Notes: generated by a model not told the origin, from the sequence alone. A DNA stretch of 64,000 nucleotides from Luteimonas galliterrae (GCF_023374055.1 NZ_JAMBEP010000001.1:62001-126000), one strand, 5' to 3'; counted from the first letter of the stretch, positions 41,846 to 52,048 are shown. Translations and numbers: made by a program.

Positions 41846-43132
41846 TTACGGCGAAGGGCGCTTGTACACCACGCCATCCCTCATCACGAAATCCACTTTG
41901 GTCACGTTGGCGATATCGGCGACCGGATCGCCGGGCAGGGCGACGATGTCAGCGCGCATCCCGGCTTCGATCGCGCCCTGGTCGTCGGCGCCGAGCACTT
42001 CGGCCGCACGGATCGTCGCCGCCTGCAGCGCATAAGCCGGCGGCATGCCGGCTTCGACCATGTAAAGGAATTCGCGCGCGTTGTCGCCGTGCGGGCCCAC
42101 GCCCATGTCGGTGCCGAAGGCGATCTTCACACCGTGCTTGTAGGCCCGCGCGGCGGTGTCCTGGATCTGCGCACCGATGCGAGCGGCCTTGGGGCGCACG
42201 ATCTCGGGATAGTAGCCGTCGATCTTCGCTTTCTCGGCCACGAAGCGGCCGGCGTAGATCGTGGGCACGTACCAGGTGCCTTTCTGCTTCATCAGCGACA
42301 TGACTTCGTCGGTCATCATCGTGCCGTGCTCGATGCTGGTGACGCCGCCGAGTACCGCGCGCTTCATGCCTTCGGTGCCGTGCGCGTGCGCGGCGACCTT
42401 GTAGCCGTAGTCCTTGGCGGTGTCGACGATGGCCTTGACTTCTTCCACGGTGAATTGCGGCGCGTCGCCGGACTTGGCGTAGGACAGCACGCCGCCGGTC
42501 GCGGTGATTTTGATCACGTCGCTACCGTCCTTGTAGCGCTGGCGCACGGCCTGGCGCGCGTCCTCGGCCGAATTGATCACGCCTTCGGTCGGGCCTGGCG
42601 GCCCGAGCAGGTGCGACAGTTCGGAGTTGTAGCCGTTGGTGGGGTCGGCATGGCCGCCGGTGGTGGCGATCGACTTGCCGGCGGCGAAGATGCGCGGACC
42701 GCGCACCAGGCCCTGGTTGATCGCGTCGCGCAGGTGCGGGGCCACTTCGCCGCCCAGGTCGCGGACGCTGGTGAAGCCGGCCATCAGCGTCTTTTCGGCA
42801 TAGCCCACGCTGCGGAAAGCGAAGTCGACGTCGTCCAGGCGGAAGCCTTCCGAATAACTCTGCGGGTTGGATTGCGAGCCCAAATGCACGTGCAGGTCGG
42901 TCCAGCCGGGCAGGCAGGTGCGGCCGGCGAGGACGATCGATTCGGTGCCCTCGGCCAGCTTGGCGCGGCCGGGGATCACTTCGGCGACCTTGCCATCGCG
43001 CACCAGCACGGTGTGCTCGCCCAGCACTTTGCCGCTGCGGCTGTCGAACAGACGCTCGCAGTGCAGGGCGGTGGTGGCGGCCTGGGCGGGCAGGGCGGCC
43101 AGGGAGATCAGAACGGCGGCGATGGTTTTCAT
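41846..43132 (-). CDS. Secreted metal-dependent amidohydrolase
   Basis: This 428-residue enzyme has a signal peptide ([15 protein letters not shown]) and belongs to the amidohydrolase superfamily, near the imidazolonepropionase/Xaa-Pro dipeptidase (Sgx9260-like) group. Metal ligands are visible: DLHVHL near residue 80, the lysine in VIKITATGG near 205, histidines in AHAHG and SIEHGTMM, and the aspartate in FGTDMG near 337. Relatives hydrolyse N-acylated or C-terminal amino acids such as acyl-prolines. Periplasmic location suggests peptide scavenging. It is a single gene, full length. Confidence 0.88.
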   Translation of the reverse strand: MKTIAAVLISLAALPAQAATTALHCERLFDSRSGKVLGEHTVLVRDGKVAEVIPGRAKLAEGTESIVLAGRTCLPGWTDLHVHLGSQSNPQSYSEGFRLDDVDFAFRSVGYAEKTLMAGFTSVRDLGGEVAPHLRDAINQGLVRGPRIFAAGKSIATTGGHADPTNGYNSELSHLLGPPGPTEGVINSAEDARQAVRQRYKDGSDVIKITATGGVLSYAKSGDAPQFTVEEVKAIVDTAKDYGYKVAAHAHGTEGMKRAVLGGVTSIEHGTMMTDEVMSLMKQKGTWYVPTIYAGRFVAEKAKIDGYYPEIVRPKAARIGAQIQDTAARAYKHGVKIAFGTDMGVGPHGDNAREFLYMVEAGMPPAYALQAATIRAAEVLGADDQGAIEAGMRADIVALPGDPVADIANVTKVDFVMRDGVVYKRPSP

Positions 43133-43178
43133 GGTGCGAGCGTAACGGGGTCGCTCGGGTTGCGGTACTGGAGAGAGG

Positions 43179-43250
43179 GTAGCCCGGGTAAGCGAAGCGC
43201 ACCCGGGGCCTGGCGCATCTCCCCGGGTGCGCTTCGCTTACCCGGGCTAC
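43179..43250. repeat. 72-base GTAG-headed palindrome
   Basis: Thirty-base arms (GTAGCCCGGGTAAGCGAAGC, then GCACCCGGGG) form a near-perfect inverted repeat ending in CTAC. It sits 74 bases before the leuS start, so it is probably in or near the leuS promoter or leader. The GTAG head is shared with the REPs, but the body is a different sequence. Confidence 0.8.
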
Positions 43251-43323
43251 GCTCTTGCACGGCTCGGGCACGCGGTTGGCGCTTTTTGTGCGCTGCGGTA
43301 GGCTTGCCGGTCCTGTCCTGCCG

Positions 43324-46086
43324 ATGTTTCCTGTGTCGAACGCGCCCGCCCCGCCCGAAGTCCCTGCCTACCAGCCTGCCGCCGTCGAAGCCGCCGCCCA
43401 GCGGTTCTGGGACCGCACCCGCGCGTTCGAGGTCAAAGAAGCCCCCGGCAAGCCGAAGTTCTTCTGCCTGTCGATGCTGCCGTACCCGTCCGGGGCGCTG
43501 CACATGGGCCATGTGCGCAACTACACCATCGGCGACGTGATCAGCCGCTACCAGCGCATGACCGGCAAGAACGTGCTGCAGCCGATGGGCTGGGACGCGT
43601 TCGGCCTGCCGGCGGAGAACGCCGCGATCAAGAACAAGACCGCGCCGGCCAAGTGGACCTACGCCAACATCGACCACATGCGCGATCAGCTCAAGACGAT
43701 GGGCTACGCGATCGACTGGACGCGCGAATTCGCCACCTGTTCGCCCGACTACTACGTGCACGAGCAGCGCATGTTCGTGCGGCTGTTGAAGAAGGGCCTG
43801 GCCTACCGCAAGAATAGCGTGGTGAATTGGGATCCGGTCGACCAGACCGTGCTGGCCAACGAGCAGGTGATCGACGGCCGCGGCTGGCGCAGCGGCGCGG
43901 TGGTGGAGAAGCGCGAAATCCCGCAGTGGTTCCTGAAGATCACCGATTACGCGCAGGAACTGCTGGACGGGCTGGACGCGTTGCCGGGCTGGCCGGATTC
44001 GGTCAAGACCATGCAGCGCAACTGGATCGGCCGCAGCGAGGGCCTGGAGTTCGCGTTCGACGTGGAAGGCAGCGATCAGCGCCTGAGCGTGTTCACTACG
44101 CGCCCCGACACGCTGATGGGCGTGACCTTCGTATCGATCGCGGCCGAACATCCGCTGGCCGTGCAAGCGGCGGCGAACAATCCTGACCTGGCCGCCTTCA
44201 TCGCCGATCTGAAAAAAGGCGGCGTGTCCGAGGCCGAGCTGGAAACCCAGGTCAAGCGCGGCATGGACACCGGTTTGCGCGCGATCCATCCGGTCAGCGG
44301 CGAAGCGCTGCCGGTCTACGTCGCCAACTTCGTGCTGATGGGCTACGGCACCGGCGCGGTGATGGCCGTCCCCGGCCACGACCAGCGCGACTGGGAATTC
44401 GCGCAGGCCTATCGGTTGCCGATCAAGATGGTGATCGTTCCGGACGAAGTGCGCGATGCGCTGGCCGAGATTTCGTCGCACGTCGCCAACCACGACGACC
44501 CGATGCGCGCCGCGCTCGGCGAAAGCGGCGCGATCGACGTTTACGACACCGGTGCGGCCGTGCAGGTGGTCGAGGAATTCCAGCGCCGCATCGCCGAGGA
44601 AGCGGCTTACACCGAACGCGGCTGGCTGGTGAATTCCGGCGAATTCGACGGCCTGGATTTCCAGCAGGCGCTGGATGCGCTGGCGGCGCGCTTCGAGCGC
44701 GAAGGCCGCGGCAGCAAGCGCGTCAATTACCGGTTGCGCGATTGGGGCGTGTCGCGGCAGCGTTACTGGGGCTGTCCGATCCCGGTGATCTACTGCCCGA
44801 ACTGCGATGCGGTGCCGGTGCCGGAAGCGCAATTGCCGGTGGTGCTGCCCGAAGACGTCGCCGACGCGTTCGCCAAGGGCGCGGTGCAGTCGCCGATCAA
44901 GGCGGATCCGGAATGGCGCAAGACCACGTGCCCGCAGTGCGGCGCGGCGGCGGAGCGCGAGACGGATACCTTCGATACCTTCATGGAATCGAGCTGGTAC
45001 TACGCGCGCTACACCTCGCCGGGCGCTGCCGACATGATCGACGGGCGCGCGCGCTACTGGCTGCCGGTGGACCAGTACATCGGCGGCATCGAGCACGCGA
45101 TCCTGCACCTGATGTATTTCCGCTTCTACCACAAGCTGCTGCGCGACGCGGGCATGGTGGATGGCGACGAGCCGGCGACCAACCTGCTGACCCAGGGCAT
45201 GGTGATCGCCGAAACCTTCTATCGCGAGGACGCGCACGGCGCCAAGGATTGGATCAATCCCGCGGAGGTCGAGATCGATCGCGACGAGCGCGGCCGCATC
45301 GTCGGCGCCAAATCGAAAGCGGACGGCCGGCCGGTGCATATCGGCGGCACCGAGAAAATGTCCAAATCCAAGAACAACGGCGTCGATCCGCAATCGATGG
45401 TCGACAAGTACGGTGCCGACACCGTGCGCCTGTTCTCGATGTTCGCTGCGCCGCCGGACCAGTCGCTGGAATGGAACGAGGCCGGCGTCGAAGGCATGGC
45501 GCGCTTCCTGCGCCGCCTGTGGGCGCAGGTAGACAAACATGCCGTCGAAGGCGCCGCTGCCGCGTTCGACGCGGACGCGTCGACGCCGGCGCAGAAGACC
45601 TTGCGCCGTCAGCTGCACGAAGCGATCCAGAAGGTCGGCGACGATTACGGTCGTCGCCACAGCTTCAACACCGCCATCGCCGCGGTGATGGAATTGCTCA
45701 ACCACGTCTCCAAGTTCGACGACGGCACGGCCAACGGCCGCGCGCTGCGCCAGCAGGCGTTCGAAGCGATCGTGTTGCTGCTCAACCCGATCACGCCGCA
45801 CGCCAGCCATGCGTTGTGGCAGCGCCTGGGCCATGCCGAAACGCTGCTGGAAGACGTTCCGTTCCCGCAGGCCGATCCCGCCGCGCTCGAGCGCGATGCG
45901 GTGACGCTGGCGGTGCAGGTCAACGGCAAGCTGCGCGGCACGATAGAGGTGGCCATCGATATGCCGCGGGAGGCTATCGAGGCGCTGGCGCTGGCGGAAT
46001 CCAACGTGGCTCGGTTCCTGGAAGACAAGACGGTGCGCAAGGTGATCGTGGTGCCGGGCAAGATCGTCAACATCGTCGTCGCGTGA
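43324..46086 (+). CDS. leuS: Leucine--tRNA ligase
   Basis: This 920-residue class I aminoacyl-tRNA synthetase charges tRNA-Leu. The ATP-binding HIGH motif is HMGH at residues 60-63 within [23 protein letters not shown] is at 678-682 within [16 protein letters not shown]. The CP1 editing domain lies at ~240-440 ([33 protein letters not shown]). A zinc-ribbon-like segment is seen near 500-560. The start at 43324 gives the normal N-terminus; the frame is open earlier. It heads the leuS-lptE-holA-nadD-rsfS group. Confidence 0.97.
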   Translation: MFPVSNAPAPPEVPAYQPAAVEAAAQRFWDRTRAFEVKEAPGKPKFFCLSMLPYPSGALHMGHVRNYTIGDVISRYQRMTGKNVLQPMGWDAFGLPAENAAIKNKTAPAKWTYANIDHMRDQLKTMGYAIDWTREFATCSPDYYVHEQRMFVRLLKKGLAYRKNSVVNWDPVDQTVLANEQVIDGRGWRSGAVVEKREIPQWFLKITDYAQELLDGLDALPGWPDSVKTMQRNWIGRSEGLEFAFDVEGSDQRLSVFTTRPDTLMGVTFVSIAAEHPLAVQAAANNPDLAAFIADLKKGGVSEAELETQVKRGMDTGLRAIHPVSGEALPVYVANFVLMGYGTGAVMAVPGHDQRDWEFAQAYRLPIKMVIVPDEVRDALAEISSHVANHDDPMRAALGESGAIDVYDTGAAVQVVEEFQRRIAEEAAYTERGWLVNSGEFDGLDFQQALDALAARFEREGRGSKRVNYRLRDWGVSRQRYWGCPIPVIYCPNCDAVPVPEAQLPVVLPEDVADAFAKGAVQSPIKADPEWRKTTCPQCGAAAERETDTFDTFMESSWYYARYTSPGAADMIDGRARYWLPVDQYIGGIEHAILHLMYFRFYHKLLRDAGMVDGDEPATNLLTQGMVIAETFYREDAHGAKDWINPAEVEIDRDERGRIVGAKSKADGRPVHIGGTEKMSKSKNNGVDPQSMVDKYGADTVRLFSMFAAPPDQSLEWNEAGVEGMARFLRRLWAQVDKHAVEGAAAAFDADASTPAQKTLRRQLHEAIQKVGDDYGRRHSFNTAIAAVMELLNHVSKFDDGTANGRALRQQAFEAIVLLLNPITPHASHALWQRLGHAETLLEDVPFPQADPAALERDAVTLAVQVNGKLRGTIEVAIDMPREAIEALALAESNVARFLEDKTVRKVIVVPGKIVNIVVA

Positions 46087-46104
46087 GGCCGTCCTCCGCT
46101 TTTC

Positions 46105-46184
46105 GTAGGAGCGGCTTTAGCCGCGAGCTCTTGATTTCCTGCGATGAGCTTGGAAAAAGAGCTCGCGGCTAAAGCCGCCCCTAC
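46105..46184. repeat. Inverted REP pair
   Basis: GTAGGAGCGGCTTTAGCCGC at 46105 faces its complement ending in CTAC at 46184. It separates leuS from the broken GST gene. Confidence 0.82.
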
Positions 46185-46212
46185 GAAAAGCGGGTTCCCT
46201 AGGTTCGACGGT

Positions 46213-46711
46213 ATGGCTATCGATTCCGCAACCCTGTACTGCCACCCCGAATCCGGCTTCAGCTACAAGGCCGCGTTCTGCCAGTCGAACGTGATCCTCG
46301 ATTACCTGGCGCGCCGCGAAGGCCGGTTGGACGGCAGCGACGACGCCCAGCGCCTGGCCGTGCGCGAGTGGCTGGCGTGGGAAGCCAACCGCGTCGGCCC
46401 TGAACGTGGCGCATTCGCGCTTCGGTCGCCGCTTCGCGCGCTACGACGACGACGTGATCGCGTGGTACGACCGCCGTGCGCGCGCCGACCTGGACCGCAT
46501 GCAGGAAACGCTCGCGCTTTCGCCGTTCCTGGCCGGCGCCGCGCCGAGCATCGCCGACACCGCCTGCTGCGGCTACCTGTACTGGGCCGACCAGGCCGAG
46601 ATCGATATCGCCGGCTGGCCCGCGGTGCGCGACTGGCTGGACAGGATCGCCGGGTTGCCTGGCTGGCGCTCGCCTGAAGCCATGTTCAGCGGCCATACGG
46701 TGCGCTATTGA
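46213..46711 (+). pseudogene. Broken glutathione S-transferase gene (internal deletion and frameshift)
   Basis: The start MAIDSATLYCHPESGFSYK is a GST N-terminus, but it jumps straight to CQSNVILDYLARREGRLDG. About 45-50 residues of the thioredoxin-fold domain, including the cis-proline region, are missing. After WLAWEANRVG the frame is lost: one extra C at about 46397-46401 shifts the sequence, and the C-terminal domain resumes in another frame (LNVAHSRFGRRFARYDDD to GHTVRY). Either defect would destroy the fold. A sequencing error could explain the frameshift, not the deletion. The gene sits between leuS and lptE, which are normally adjacent or close. Confidence 0.85.
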
Positions 46712-46742
46712 TGCCCGCGCCGGGCTCGTCCAGACTGGCGGC

Positions 46743-47255
46743 ATGATCCGGACCTCCCTCGTCGCCTTCTTCTCGGTGCTGGCATTGCTGTTGTCGGGCT
46801 GCGGCTTCCATCTGCGCAACGCGCTGACCTTGCCCGAGGATCTGGGTCCGGTACGCGTGGTATCGGCCGATCCCTACAGCCCGCTGGGCACGGCATTGGC
46901 GCAGGCCTTGTCGCGGATCGGCGCCACGCCGGCGTCGCCCGACGCCACCGAAGGCGTGGCCACCCTCGAGGTGATCTCCGAACGCTGGGGAAGCCGGCCG
47001 ATCAGCATCGACCAGTTCGGCCGCGCGCAGGAATTCTCGCTGCGCTACGCGGTGGTGTTCGGCCTGCGCAAGGCCGACGGCACCGACCTGCTGCCGCGGC
47101 AGACGCTGGAGTTGTCGCGCGACTACATTTCCAACCCGGTGAATCCCACCGGCGCGGAGAGCGAACAGGAATTGCTGACGCGCGAATTGCGGCGCGAAAT
47201 GGTCGCCAGCATCCTGCGCCGCATCGATGCGGTGGAACAGGTGCCGCAATCCTGA
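46743..47255 (+). CDS. lptE: LPS-assembly lipoprotein LptE
   Basis: This 170-residue outer-membrane lipoprotein plugs the LptD barrel and helps deliver lipopolysaccharide to the cell surface. The signal peptide ends in lipobox LLLSGC, followed by GFHLRNALTLPEDLGPVRV, the typical LptE start. The C-terminal ELLTRELRREMVASILRRID helix is also family-typical. It lies one base before holA, as in many gammaproteobacteria, so the two are translationally linked. Confidence 0.93.
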   Translation: MIRTSLVAFFSVLALLLSGCGFHLRNALTLPEDLGPVRVVSADPYSPLGTALAQALSRIGATPASPDATEGVATLEVISERWGSRPISIDQFGRAQEFSLRYAVVFGLRKADGTDLLPRQTLELSRDYISNPVNPTGAESEQELLTRELRREMVASILRRIDAVEQVPQS

Positions 47256-47256
47256 C

Positions 47257-48291
47257 ATGGAACTGACGCCGGAACGGCTGGCGGCGCAACTGGCGAGCGA
47301 GCCGCTGCGGCCGGCCTACCTGATCGCCGGCCCCGAACCCTTGCGCGTTTTGGAGGCCGCCGATGCGCTGCGCCAACAGGCGCGCGCGCAGGGCTATGCC
47401 GAGCGCGAAGTGTTCGAGGCCGAAGGCAACCAGCGCGAACCGGATTGGGATGCACTGCACGCGACCTTGTCGGCCCCGAGCCTGTTCAGCGCGCGGCGCC
47501 TGATCGAGTTGCGCCTGCCTACCGGCAAGCCCGGCAAACAGGGCGCCGAGCTGGTGTCCGATTTTTGCGCCGACCCGGCGCCGGATGTCGCGCTGGCGGT
47601 GATCGCCGGCGACTGGAGCCGTGCGCATGCGGGCAAATGGAGCGAAGCGATCGGCCGCGCCGGCCACATCGTCGTCGCCTGGGCGGTGAAGCCGCACGAA
47701 TTGCCGGACTGGATCGAGCGGCGCCTGCGCGCGCGCGGTGTGCGCGCGGAACGCGAGGCGGTGCAGAGCCTGTGCGACCGCGTCGAGGGCAATCTGCTGG
47801 CCGCGGCGCAGGAAATCGACAAATTGGCCCTGCTCAACGACGGCCAGACCCTCGATGCCGCACGCATGGAGGCGCTGGTGGCCGACGCCGCGCGCTACGA
47901 CGTGTTCCGCCTGGTCGACGCCGCGCTGGGCGGTCAGCCCGCGCACGTATCGCGCATGCTCGCCGGCCTGCGCGGCGAGGGCGAGGCGGTGCCGGCGCTG
48001 CTCGGCATGGTGGTGATGGAACTGCAGCGCGCGGCGGCCTTGGCCCGTGCGCAGGCGCGTGGCGGCAACCTGGCCGCGGAGTTCAAGGCGCAGCGCGTCT
48101 GGGATTCGAAGCAGGCCTTGTACAAGCGTGCGCTGCAACGCCATGCCGCGCCGCGATGGGAGCGTTTCGTGGTAGCCGCGGGGCATGTCGATCGCATCGC
48201 CAAAGGCCGCGCCGCGGGCGACGCCTGGCAGTCGCTGGAGCGGTTGCTGTTGGCGGTCGCCGAGCCGCGTGCGGTCGCGTTGCTGGCATGA
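47257..48291 (+). CDS. holA: DNA polymerase III subunit delta
   Basis: This 344-residue clamp-loader subunit opens the beta sliding clamp during replication. The N-terminal stretch RPAYLIAGPEPLRVLEAADA is the family opening (AAA+-like, without a functional Walker site, as expected). LPTGKPGKQGAE and LLAAAQEIDKLALL follow, and the C-terminal collar domain includes LLGMVVMELQRAAALARA. The length is normal (E. coli 343). It starts one base after the lptE stop and is followed by a REP pair and nadD. Confidence 0.93.
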   Translation: MELTPERLAAQLASEPLRPAYLIAGPEPLRVLEAADALRQQARAQGYAEREVFEAEGNQREPDWDALHATLSAPSLFSARRLIELRLPTGKPGKQGAELVSDFCADPAPDVALAVIAGDWSRAHAGKWSEAIGRAGHIVVAWAVKPHELPDWIERRLRARGVRAEREAVQSLCDRVEGNLLAAAQEIDKLALLNDGQTLDAARMEALVADAARYDVFRLVDAALGGQPAHVSRMLAGLRGEGEAVPALLGMVVMELQRAAALARAQARGGNLAAEFKAQRVWDSKQALYKRALQRHAAPRWERFVVAAGHVDRIAKGRAAGDAWQSLERLLLAVAEPRAVALLA

Positions 48292-48311
48292 GCGGATCGC
48301 ATCCGCGCCTC

Positions 48312-48388
48312 GTGGGAGCGGCTTCAGCCGCGAGCTCTTTCTCCAAGAAACTGGAAGTCGAAGAGCTCGCGGCTGAAGCCGCTCCCAC
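48312..48388. repeat. Inverted REP pair (GTGG-headed variant)
   Basis: GTGGGAGCGGCTTCAGCCGC at 48312 faces its complement ending in CCAC at 48388. It fills almost the whole 118-base gap between holA and nadD and may affect read-through within the operon. Confidence 0.82.
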
Positions 48389-48409
48389 GAAAAACGGTGC
48401 AGGCATCGA

Positions 48410-49087
48410 TTGAACAGGCAGGCGTCATTGCGGCTGCTGTACGGCGGCACCTTCGATCCCGTGCACAACGGCCATCTGGCCGTCGCGCGGCATGCGCGCG
48501 ATGCCTTGGGTGCGCAAGTGCATCTGATGCCGGCGGCGGATCCGCCGCATAAAGGCCCCACGCATGCCGATGCCGAACAACGTGCGGCGATGCTGGCGCT
48601 TGCGATCGGCGACGAGCCGGGCCTGCTTGTCGACCGCCGCGAACTGCTGCGCGACGGGCCGTCCTACACCATCGATACCCTGCGCGCGCTGCGCGCCGAA
48701 TTGGGCCCGCAAGCGCCGATCGCATTGCTGGTGGGCGCCGACAGTTTCCTGGGGCTGCCTACGTGGAAATCTTGGCGCGAACTGTTCGGCTATGCGCATT
48801 TCGTGGTCGCCGAGCGCCCGGGAAACGGCATCGACAGCGCACTTCCGGCGGATCTGGCGCAGCGGCTCGCAGGCCGCTGGGCCGGCGCGGCGGCGGCGCT
48901 GAGCGACGCGCCGTCCGGCAAGGTGCTGCGCCTGGAACAGCCGCTGCGGCCCGAATCGGCCAGCGATATCCGCCGTCGCATCCAGGCCGGAGAACCGTGG
49001 CGGGACCAGGTGCCGTTCGCCGTAGCGGCCTATATCGTCCAGAACCGGTTGTACGGCGCCGGAACCGTCACATCCGGTCCGCTATAA
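48410..49087 (+). CDS. nadD: Nicotinate-nucleotide adenylyltransferase
   Basis: This 225-residue enzyme makes nicotinate adenine dinucleotide from NaMN and ATP in NAD synthesis. The nucleotide-binding motif GGTFDPVHNGHLAVA begins near residue 11. DPPHK, LLVGADSFLGLPTWKSW and SASDIRRRIQAGEPWRDQVP (the ISSTxIR-type motif) follow. The start is TTG with a weak ribosome site, a few bases beyond the REP pair. The gene order holA-nadD-rsfS is conserved. Confidence 0.94.
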   Translation: MNRQASLRLLYGGTFDPVHNGHLAVARHARDALGAQVHLMPAADPPHKGPTHADAEQRAAMLALAIGDEPGLLVDRRELLRDGPSYTIDTLRALRAELGPQAPIALLVGADSFLGLPTWKSWRELFGYAHFVVAERPGNGIDSALPADLAQRLAGRWAGAAAALSDAPSGKVLRLEQPLRPESASDIRRRIQAGEPWRDQVPFAVAAYIVQNRLYGAGTVTSGPL

Positions 49088-49117
49088 TCCCTGCGTAATT
49101 CCCGGAGCCGATACCCC

Positions 49118-49540
49118 TTGACCAGCCCCGCGCAAGTCATCAAGACCCGCCTGCCCAACCCGCCGCCGCCCGTACCCGTTCTGCTCGAACAGGTCCACCT
49201 AGCCCTCGAAGACATCAAGGCCCGCGACACGGTCCAGATCGACGTGCGCGACAAGACCAGCGTCTGCGATTACATGGTGATCGCGTCGGGCACCTCGACC
49301 CGCCATGTCAAATCGATCGCCGACGAGGTGATCCGCTTCGCCAAGAAACTCGATGTGCAGCCGCTCGGCGTGGAAGGCGAGCGCGAAGCCGAATGGGTGC
49401 TGGTCGATCTCGGCGACGTGATCGTGCACGTCATGCTGCCGCGCGTGCGCGAGTTCTACGCGCTGGAGCGGTTGTGGACCGTCGGCGACCAGCCGCCGGA
49501 AGAGTCCGAAGTCGAGACCGACGCCGAAGGCAGGCTGTAA
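49118..49540 (+). CDS. rsfS: Ribosomal silencing factor RsfS (Iojap family)
   Basis: This 140-residue protein binds ribosomal protein uL14 and keeps the subunits apart in stationary phase. The core reads [20 protein letters not shown], then [20 protein letters not shown] and [20 protein letters not shown]. The start is TTG, with GGAG 11 bases upstream. A perfect -10 box TATAAT (49083-49088) overlaps the nadD stop, so rsfS may have its own promoter in addition to read-through, although no good -35 is visible. rlmH, its usual neighbour, lies 1.9 kb further on. Confidence 0.93.
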   Translation: MTSPAQVIKTRLPNPPPPVPVLLEQVHLALEDIKARDTVQIDVRDKTSVCDYMVIASGTSTRHVKSIADEVIRFAKKLDVQPLGVEGEREAEWVLVDLGDVIVHVMLPRVREFYALERLWTVGDQPPEESEVETDAEGRL

Positions 49541-49547
49541 CGCTTTT

Positions 49548-49657
49548 CGTAGAGCGGCTTTTGTGGGAGCGGCTTTAGCCGCGAGCCCTTGATCTTATTG
49601 GCGAGCCGAGATCAAGAGCTCGCGGCTAAAGCCGCTCCCACAAAAAAGCCGCTTCCA
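49548..49657. repeat. REP pair with extra half-units
   Basis: A GTAGAGCGGCTTTT half-unit near 49549 is followed by a GTGG-headed inverted pair (49563-49641), then a further reverse half-unit (AAGCCGCTTCCAC) to 49657. The outward half-units resemble those at 22056. Confidence 0.72.
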
Positions 49658-49660
49658 CAA

Positions 49661-49700
49661 AGTCAAAATCGAAGACAACGGCGCCTGGCGGCGCCGTTGT
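49661..49700 (-). terminator. Probable terminator of the PhoX gene
   Basis: A perfect ACAACGGCGCC / GGCGCCGTTGT hairpin (49675-49700) is followed on the minus strand by TCTTCGATTTT. The T tract is imperfect, but the position, 12 bases after the stop, fits. Confidence 0.65.
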
Positions 49701-49711
49701 CGTGTCCGGAA

Positions 49712-51265
49712 TCACATCGGCCCGCGCAGCCACGGCCCGGTGATCGCGAAGGTGATGCCCGGCGTCTGGATATTGACGAACATGGTGCGGCCGAACGGGT
49801 CCCAGCAGGCGCCGGTGAACTCGCTCTCGCGGTAGTCGCCCTCGGGAATCGCCTTGTCGGCGTTGGCGATCTGCGCCGACGTCAATTCGACGTTGTTCTT
49901 GCAGAAGTAGAAGGACTCGCCCTGGCGGGTCAAGCCGATCAGGCGCGTGCCCGGGCCGTACTGGTCTGGGCTGCCGGCCGGTGCGGCGTCTGGGTCCTCG
50001 CACAGCAGTACGCCGCCGCGCGGGCTGACGGTGACGTTGTCGGGGTTGTGCGCGGCCAACTGGTGTCCGCTGACGAACAGCGCGCGCAGTTTCTGCGTGG
50101 CCAGGTCCAGCACCCACACCGTGCCGTTGCCGCGGCCCTTGCGGCCGTCCGCGCCCAGGCCGCAGCTGGTGTCGACGATGAACATCTTGCCGTGGCTGTA
50201 CCAGATGCCTTCGCCGCGGCTCATGCGCAGCCCGCCTTCGCTCCATGCTTGCGCGAACGGGCCGCTGAGCGTTTCGCCGGCGGAAATGTCCGGGAAACCG
50301 GACGGCGCGACGATCGAATCCAGATCCGGATCGGGCACATCGAACCATTCCAGCTTGTATTCCGCGCCGATGCTGGCCACAACCAGGTCCGCGTTCTGCT
50401 GGCCGCCCACGCGCGCCGCCTGCAGGCGGCCGCCGTTTTGCAGCGATCCGTAGCGTCCGCTGCGGTCGTTGGGGACGAAACGGTACAGGCCGGATTTGTT
50501 GCGGTCGTCTTCGGTCAGGTAGACGAAACCGGTGTTCGGGTCGATCGCCACCGCTTCGTGGCTGAAGCGGCCCAGCGCCACCAGCGGCTGTCCGCTGGTG
50601 CGTTCGGCGTCCGGATGCACTTCGAACACATAGCCGTGCTTGTGGCCGGTGCTCGATGCCGCGTTGGTCTTGATCTCCTCGCAGGTGAGCCAGGTGCCCC
50701 ACGGCGTGGGGCCGCCGGCGCAGTTGACCAGGGTGCCGCCGAGGCTGGGTTCCAGCGTCTGCCAGCCGCGCGCGCCGTAGCCTAGCGTGGTGGTGCCGCC
50801 GCCGGCGAACTGCCCACCGCCGATATCGCCGGTGTCGTACATCGCCGGCGCATCGATCGGCGCCGCGCCACCGCGTTCGTGGTTGCGGATCAGCACCATC
50901 TCGGTGCCGCGGACGCGATCGCCCCGGCGACCGAAACGGTCGCCGCGCGGGCGACGGAAGCCGACCACCGCCATGCCGTCGTGTTTGTCGGGGCAGGGCT
51001 GGCCGTTGCCCATCAGGTCGCCGGTCCAGCCGAAGGAGCGATAACTGAAACCGCGCGGCAGTTGCAGCAGCGGCAACCCGGTGGTGCGGTCGGCGACCGG
51101 GGACAAGGGGCCGTAAGGACTCGGGATGGGCAGATTGCGCGTCGGATCGCCGGCGGCGAGCGCTTGGCGCGTGTACAGCGCGCCCAGGCTGCCGATGGCG
51201 CCGACGGCCATCGCCGCAGCGCTGCCCTTGAGTACCTGGCGGCGGGAGTGATCGACGGGTTGCAT
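49712..51265 (-). CDS. PhoX-family (DUF839) Tat-exported protein
   Basis: This 517-residue protein has a twin-arginine signal (HSRRQVLKGSAAAMAVGAI) and a PhoX/DUF839 beta-propeller. Family marks include FSYRSFGWTGDLMGNGQPCP, DGMAVVGF, LIRNHERGG, GTLVNCAGGPTPWGTWLTCE and GRFSHEAVAIDPNTGFVYLT. PhoX enzymes are Ca/Fe-dependent alkaline phosphatases. This subgroup carries the core but is not proven to be a phosphatase. It lies on the opposite strand between rsfS and rlmH, genes that are adjacent in many relatives. Its own terminator follows. Confidence 0.87.
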   Translation of the reverse strand: MQPVDHSRRQVLKGSAAAMAVGAIGSLGALYTRQALAAGDPTRNLPIPSPYGPLSPVADRTTGLPLLQLPRGFSYRSFGWTGDLMGNGQPCPDKHDGMAVVGFRRPRGDRFGRRGDRVRGTEMVLIRNHERGGAAPIDAPAMYDTGDIGGGQFAGGGTTTLGYGARGWQTLEPSLGGTLVNCAGGPTPWGTWLTCEEIKTNAASSTGHKHGYVFEVHPDAERTSGQPLVALGRFSHEAVAIDPNTGFVYLTEDDRNKSGLYRFVPNDRSGRYGSLQNGGRLQAARVGGQQNADLVVASIGAEYKLEWFDVPDPDLDSIVAPSGFPDISAGETLSGPFAQAWSEGGLRMSRGEGIWYSHGKMFIVDTSCGLGADGRKGRGNGTVWVLDLATQKLRALFVSGHQLAAHNPDNVTVSPRGGVLLCEDPDAAPAGSPDQYGPGTRLIGLTRQGESFYFCKNNVELTSAQIANADKAIPEGDYRESEFTGACWDPFGRTMFVNIQTPGITFAITGPWLRGPM

Positions 51266-51464
51266 ATGCGACTCCAGCTAGCGGGGGAGTCAAGACACTA
51301 GGCGGCGGCGGTAACCGGTAGATGACATTTCGGTTTCCGTCGGCGGAAATGCGAGGGCGACCGCTGGCCGGCCATCAATCGATGCGTTCGGGACGCATTG
51401 AAAAGACCCCGACATCTCCCGGGTGCCCGGATCAAGTCCGGGATTACCGGGCTACCATGCGCGG

Positions 51465-51935
51465 ATGAAGGCGAAATTGATCGCGGTCGGGGAACGCGCA
51501 CCGGTATGGGTGGCGCAGGGTTTCGCCGAATACCAGAAACGCCTGTCGCATTGGCTGCCGTTGGAGCTGGCCGAAATCGAACCGGGTTTGCGCGGCAAGG
51601 GTCGCGACGCCGCCCGCGCTACCCAGGACGAAGGCGCGCGCGTGCTTGCCGCGCTGCCCAAGAACGCGCAAGCGGTCGCGTTGGACGGCCGCGGCAAGCC
51701 TTACTCGTCGGAACAATTGGCGCAGCGGCTGGAGCATTGGCGGGGATCGGGCCGCGACTTGGCCTTGCTGATCGGCGGGCCCGAGGGCCACGCCGCGGAG
51801 GTGTTGTCGCGCGCCGACGAAAGCTGGTCGCTGGGGCCGCTGACCCTGCCGCACATGCTGGTGCGGCTGTTGGTGGCCGAGCAGCTTTATCGCGCGGCGG
51901 CCGTGCTGGCCAACCATCCGTACCACCGCGCCTAG
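51465..51935 (+). CDS. rlmH: 23S rRNA (pseudouridine-1915-N3)-methyltransferase RlmH
   Basis: This 156-residue SPOUT enzyme methylates pseudouridine 1915 in 23S rRNA on the 70S ribosome. MKAKLIAVGERAPVWVAQGF begins the protein, DLALLIGGPEGHAAEVLSRA holds the knot, and SLGPLTLPHMLVRLLVAEQLYRA ends it. The YHRA C-terminus is conserved (usually HPYHR). The start at 51465 is preferred; an earlier in-frame ATG would add residues absent from homologues. The length is normal. Confidence 0.95.
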   Translation: MKAKLIAVGERAPVWVAQGFAEYQKRLSHWLPLELAEIEPGLRGKGRDAARATQDEGARVLAALPKNAQAVALDGRGKPYSSEQLAQRLEHWRGSGRDLALLIGGPEGHAAEVLSRADESWSLGPLTLPHMLVRLLVAEQLYRAAAVLANHPYHRA

Positions 51936-51941
51936 CTTTTC

Positions 51942-52011
51942 GCAGGTGCGAATTCATTCGCACGTTTTTTATCTTTCAAGAGCAACAGCGTGCGAATGAA
52001 TTCGCACCTAC
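51942..52011. repeat. Inverted pair of the GTGCGAATTC palindrome family
   Basis: GCAGGTGCGAATTCATTCGC at 51942 (head GCAG) faces the complementary copy ending in CTAC at 52011. The same family is seen at 1577-1641 with GTAG intact on both sides. A T-run follows the first hairpin and could terminate rlmH. Confidence 0.8.
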
Positions 52012-52048
52012 GGAGAGCGGCGGGCGAGGGGTCGCCCGCCGCGAGGGC

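Noticed and set aside
43129-45834. Open frame of ~900 codons antisense to leuS
   Set aside because: Its His/Gln/Arg/Val-rich composition is typical of antisense translation. leuS on the other strand is unmistakable.
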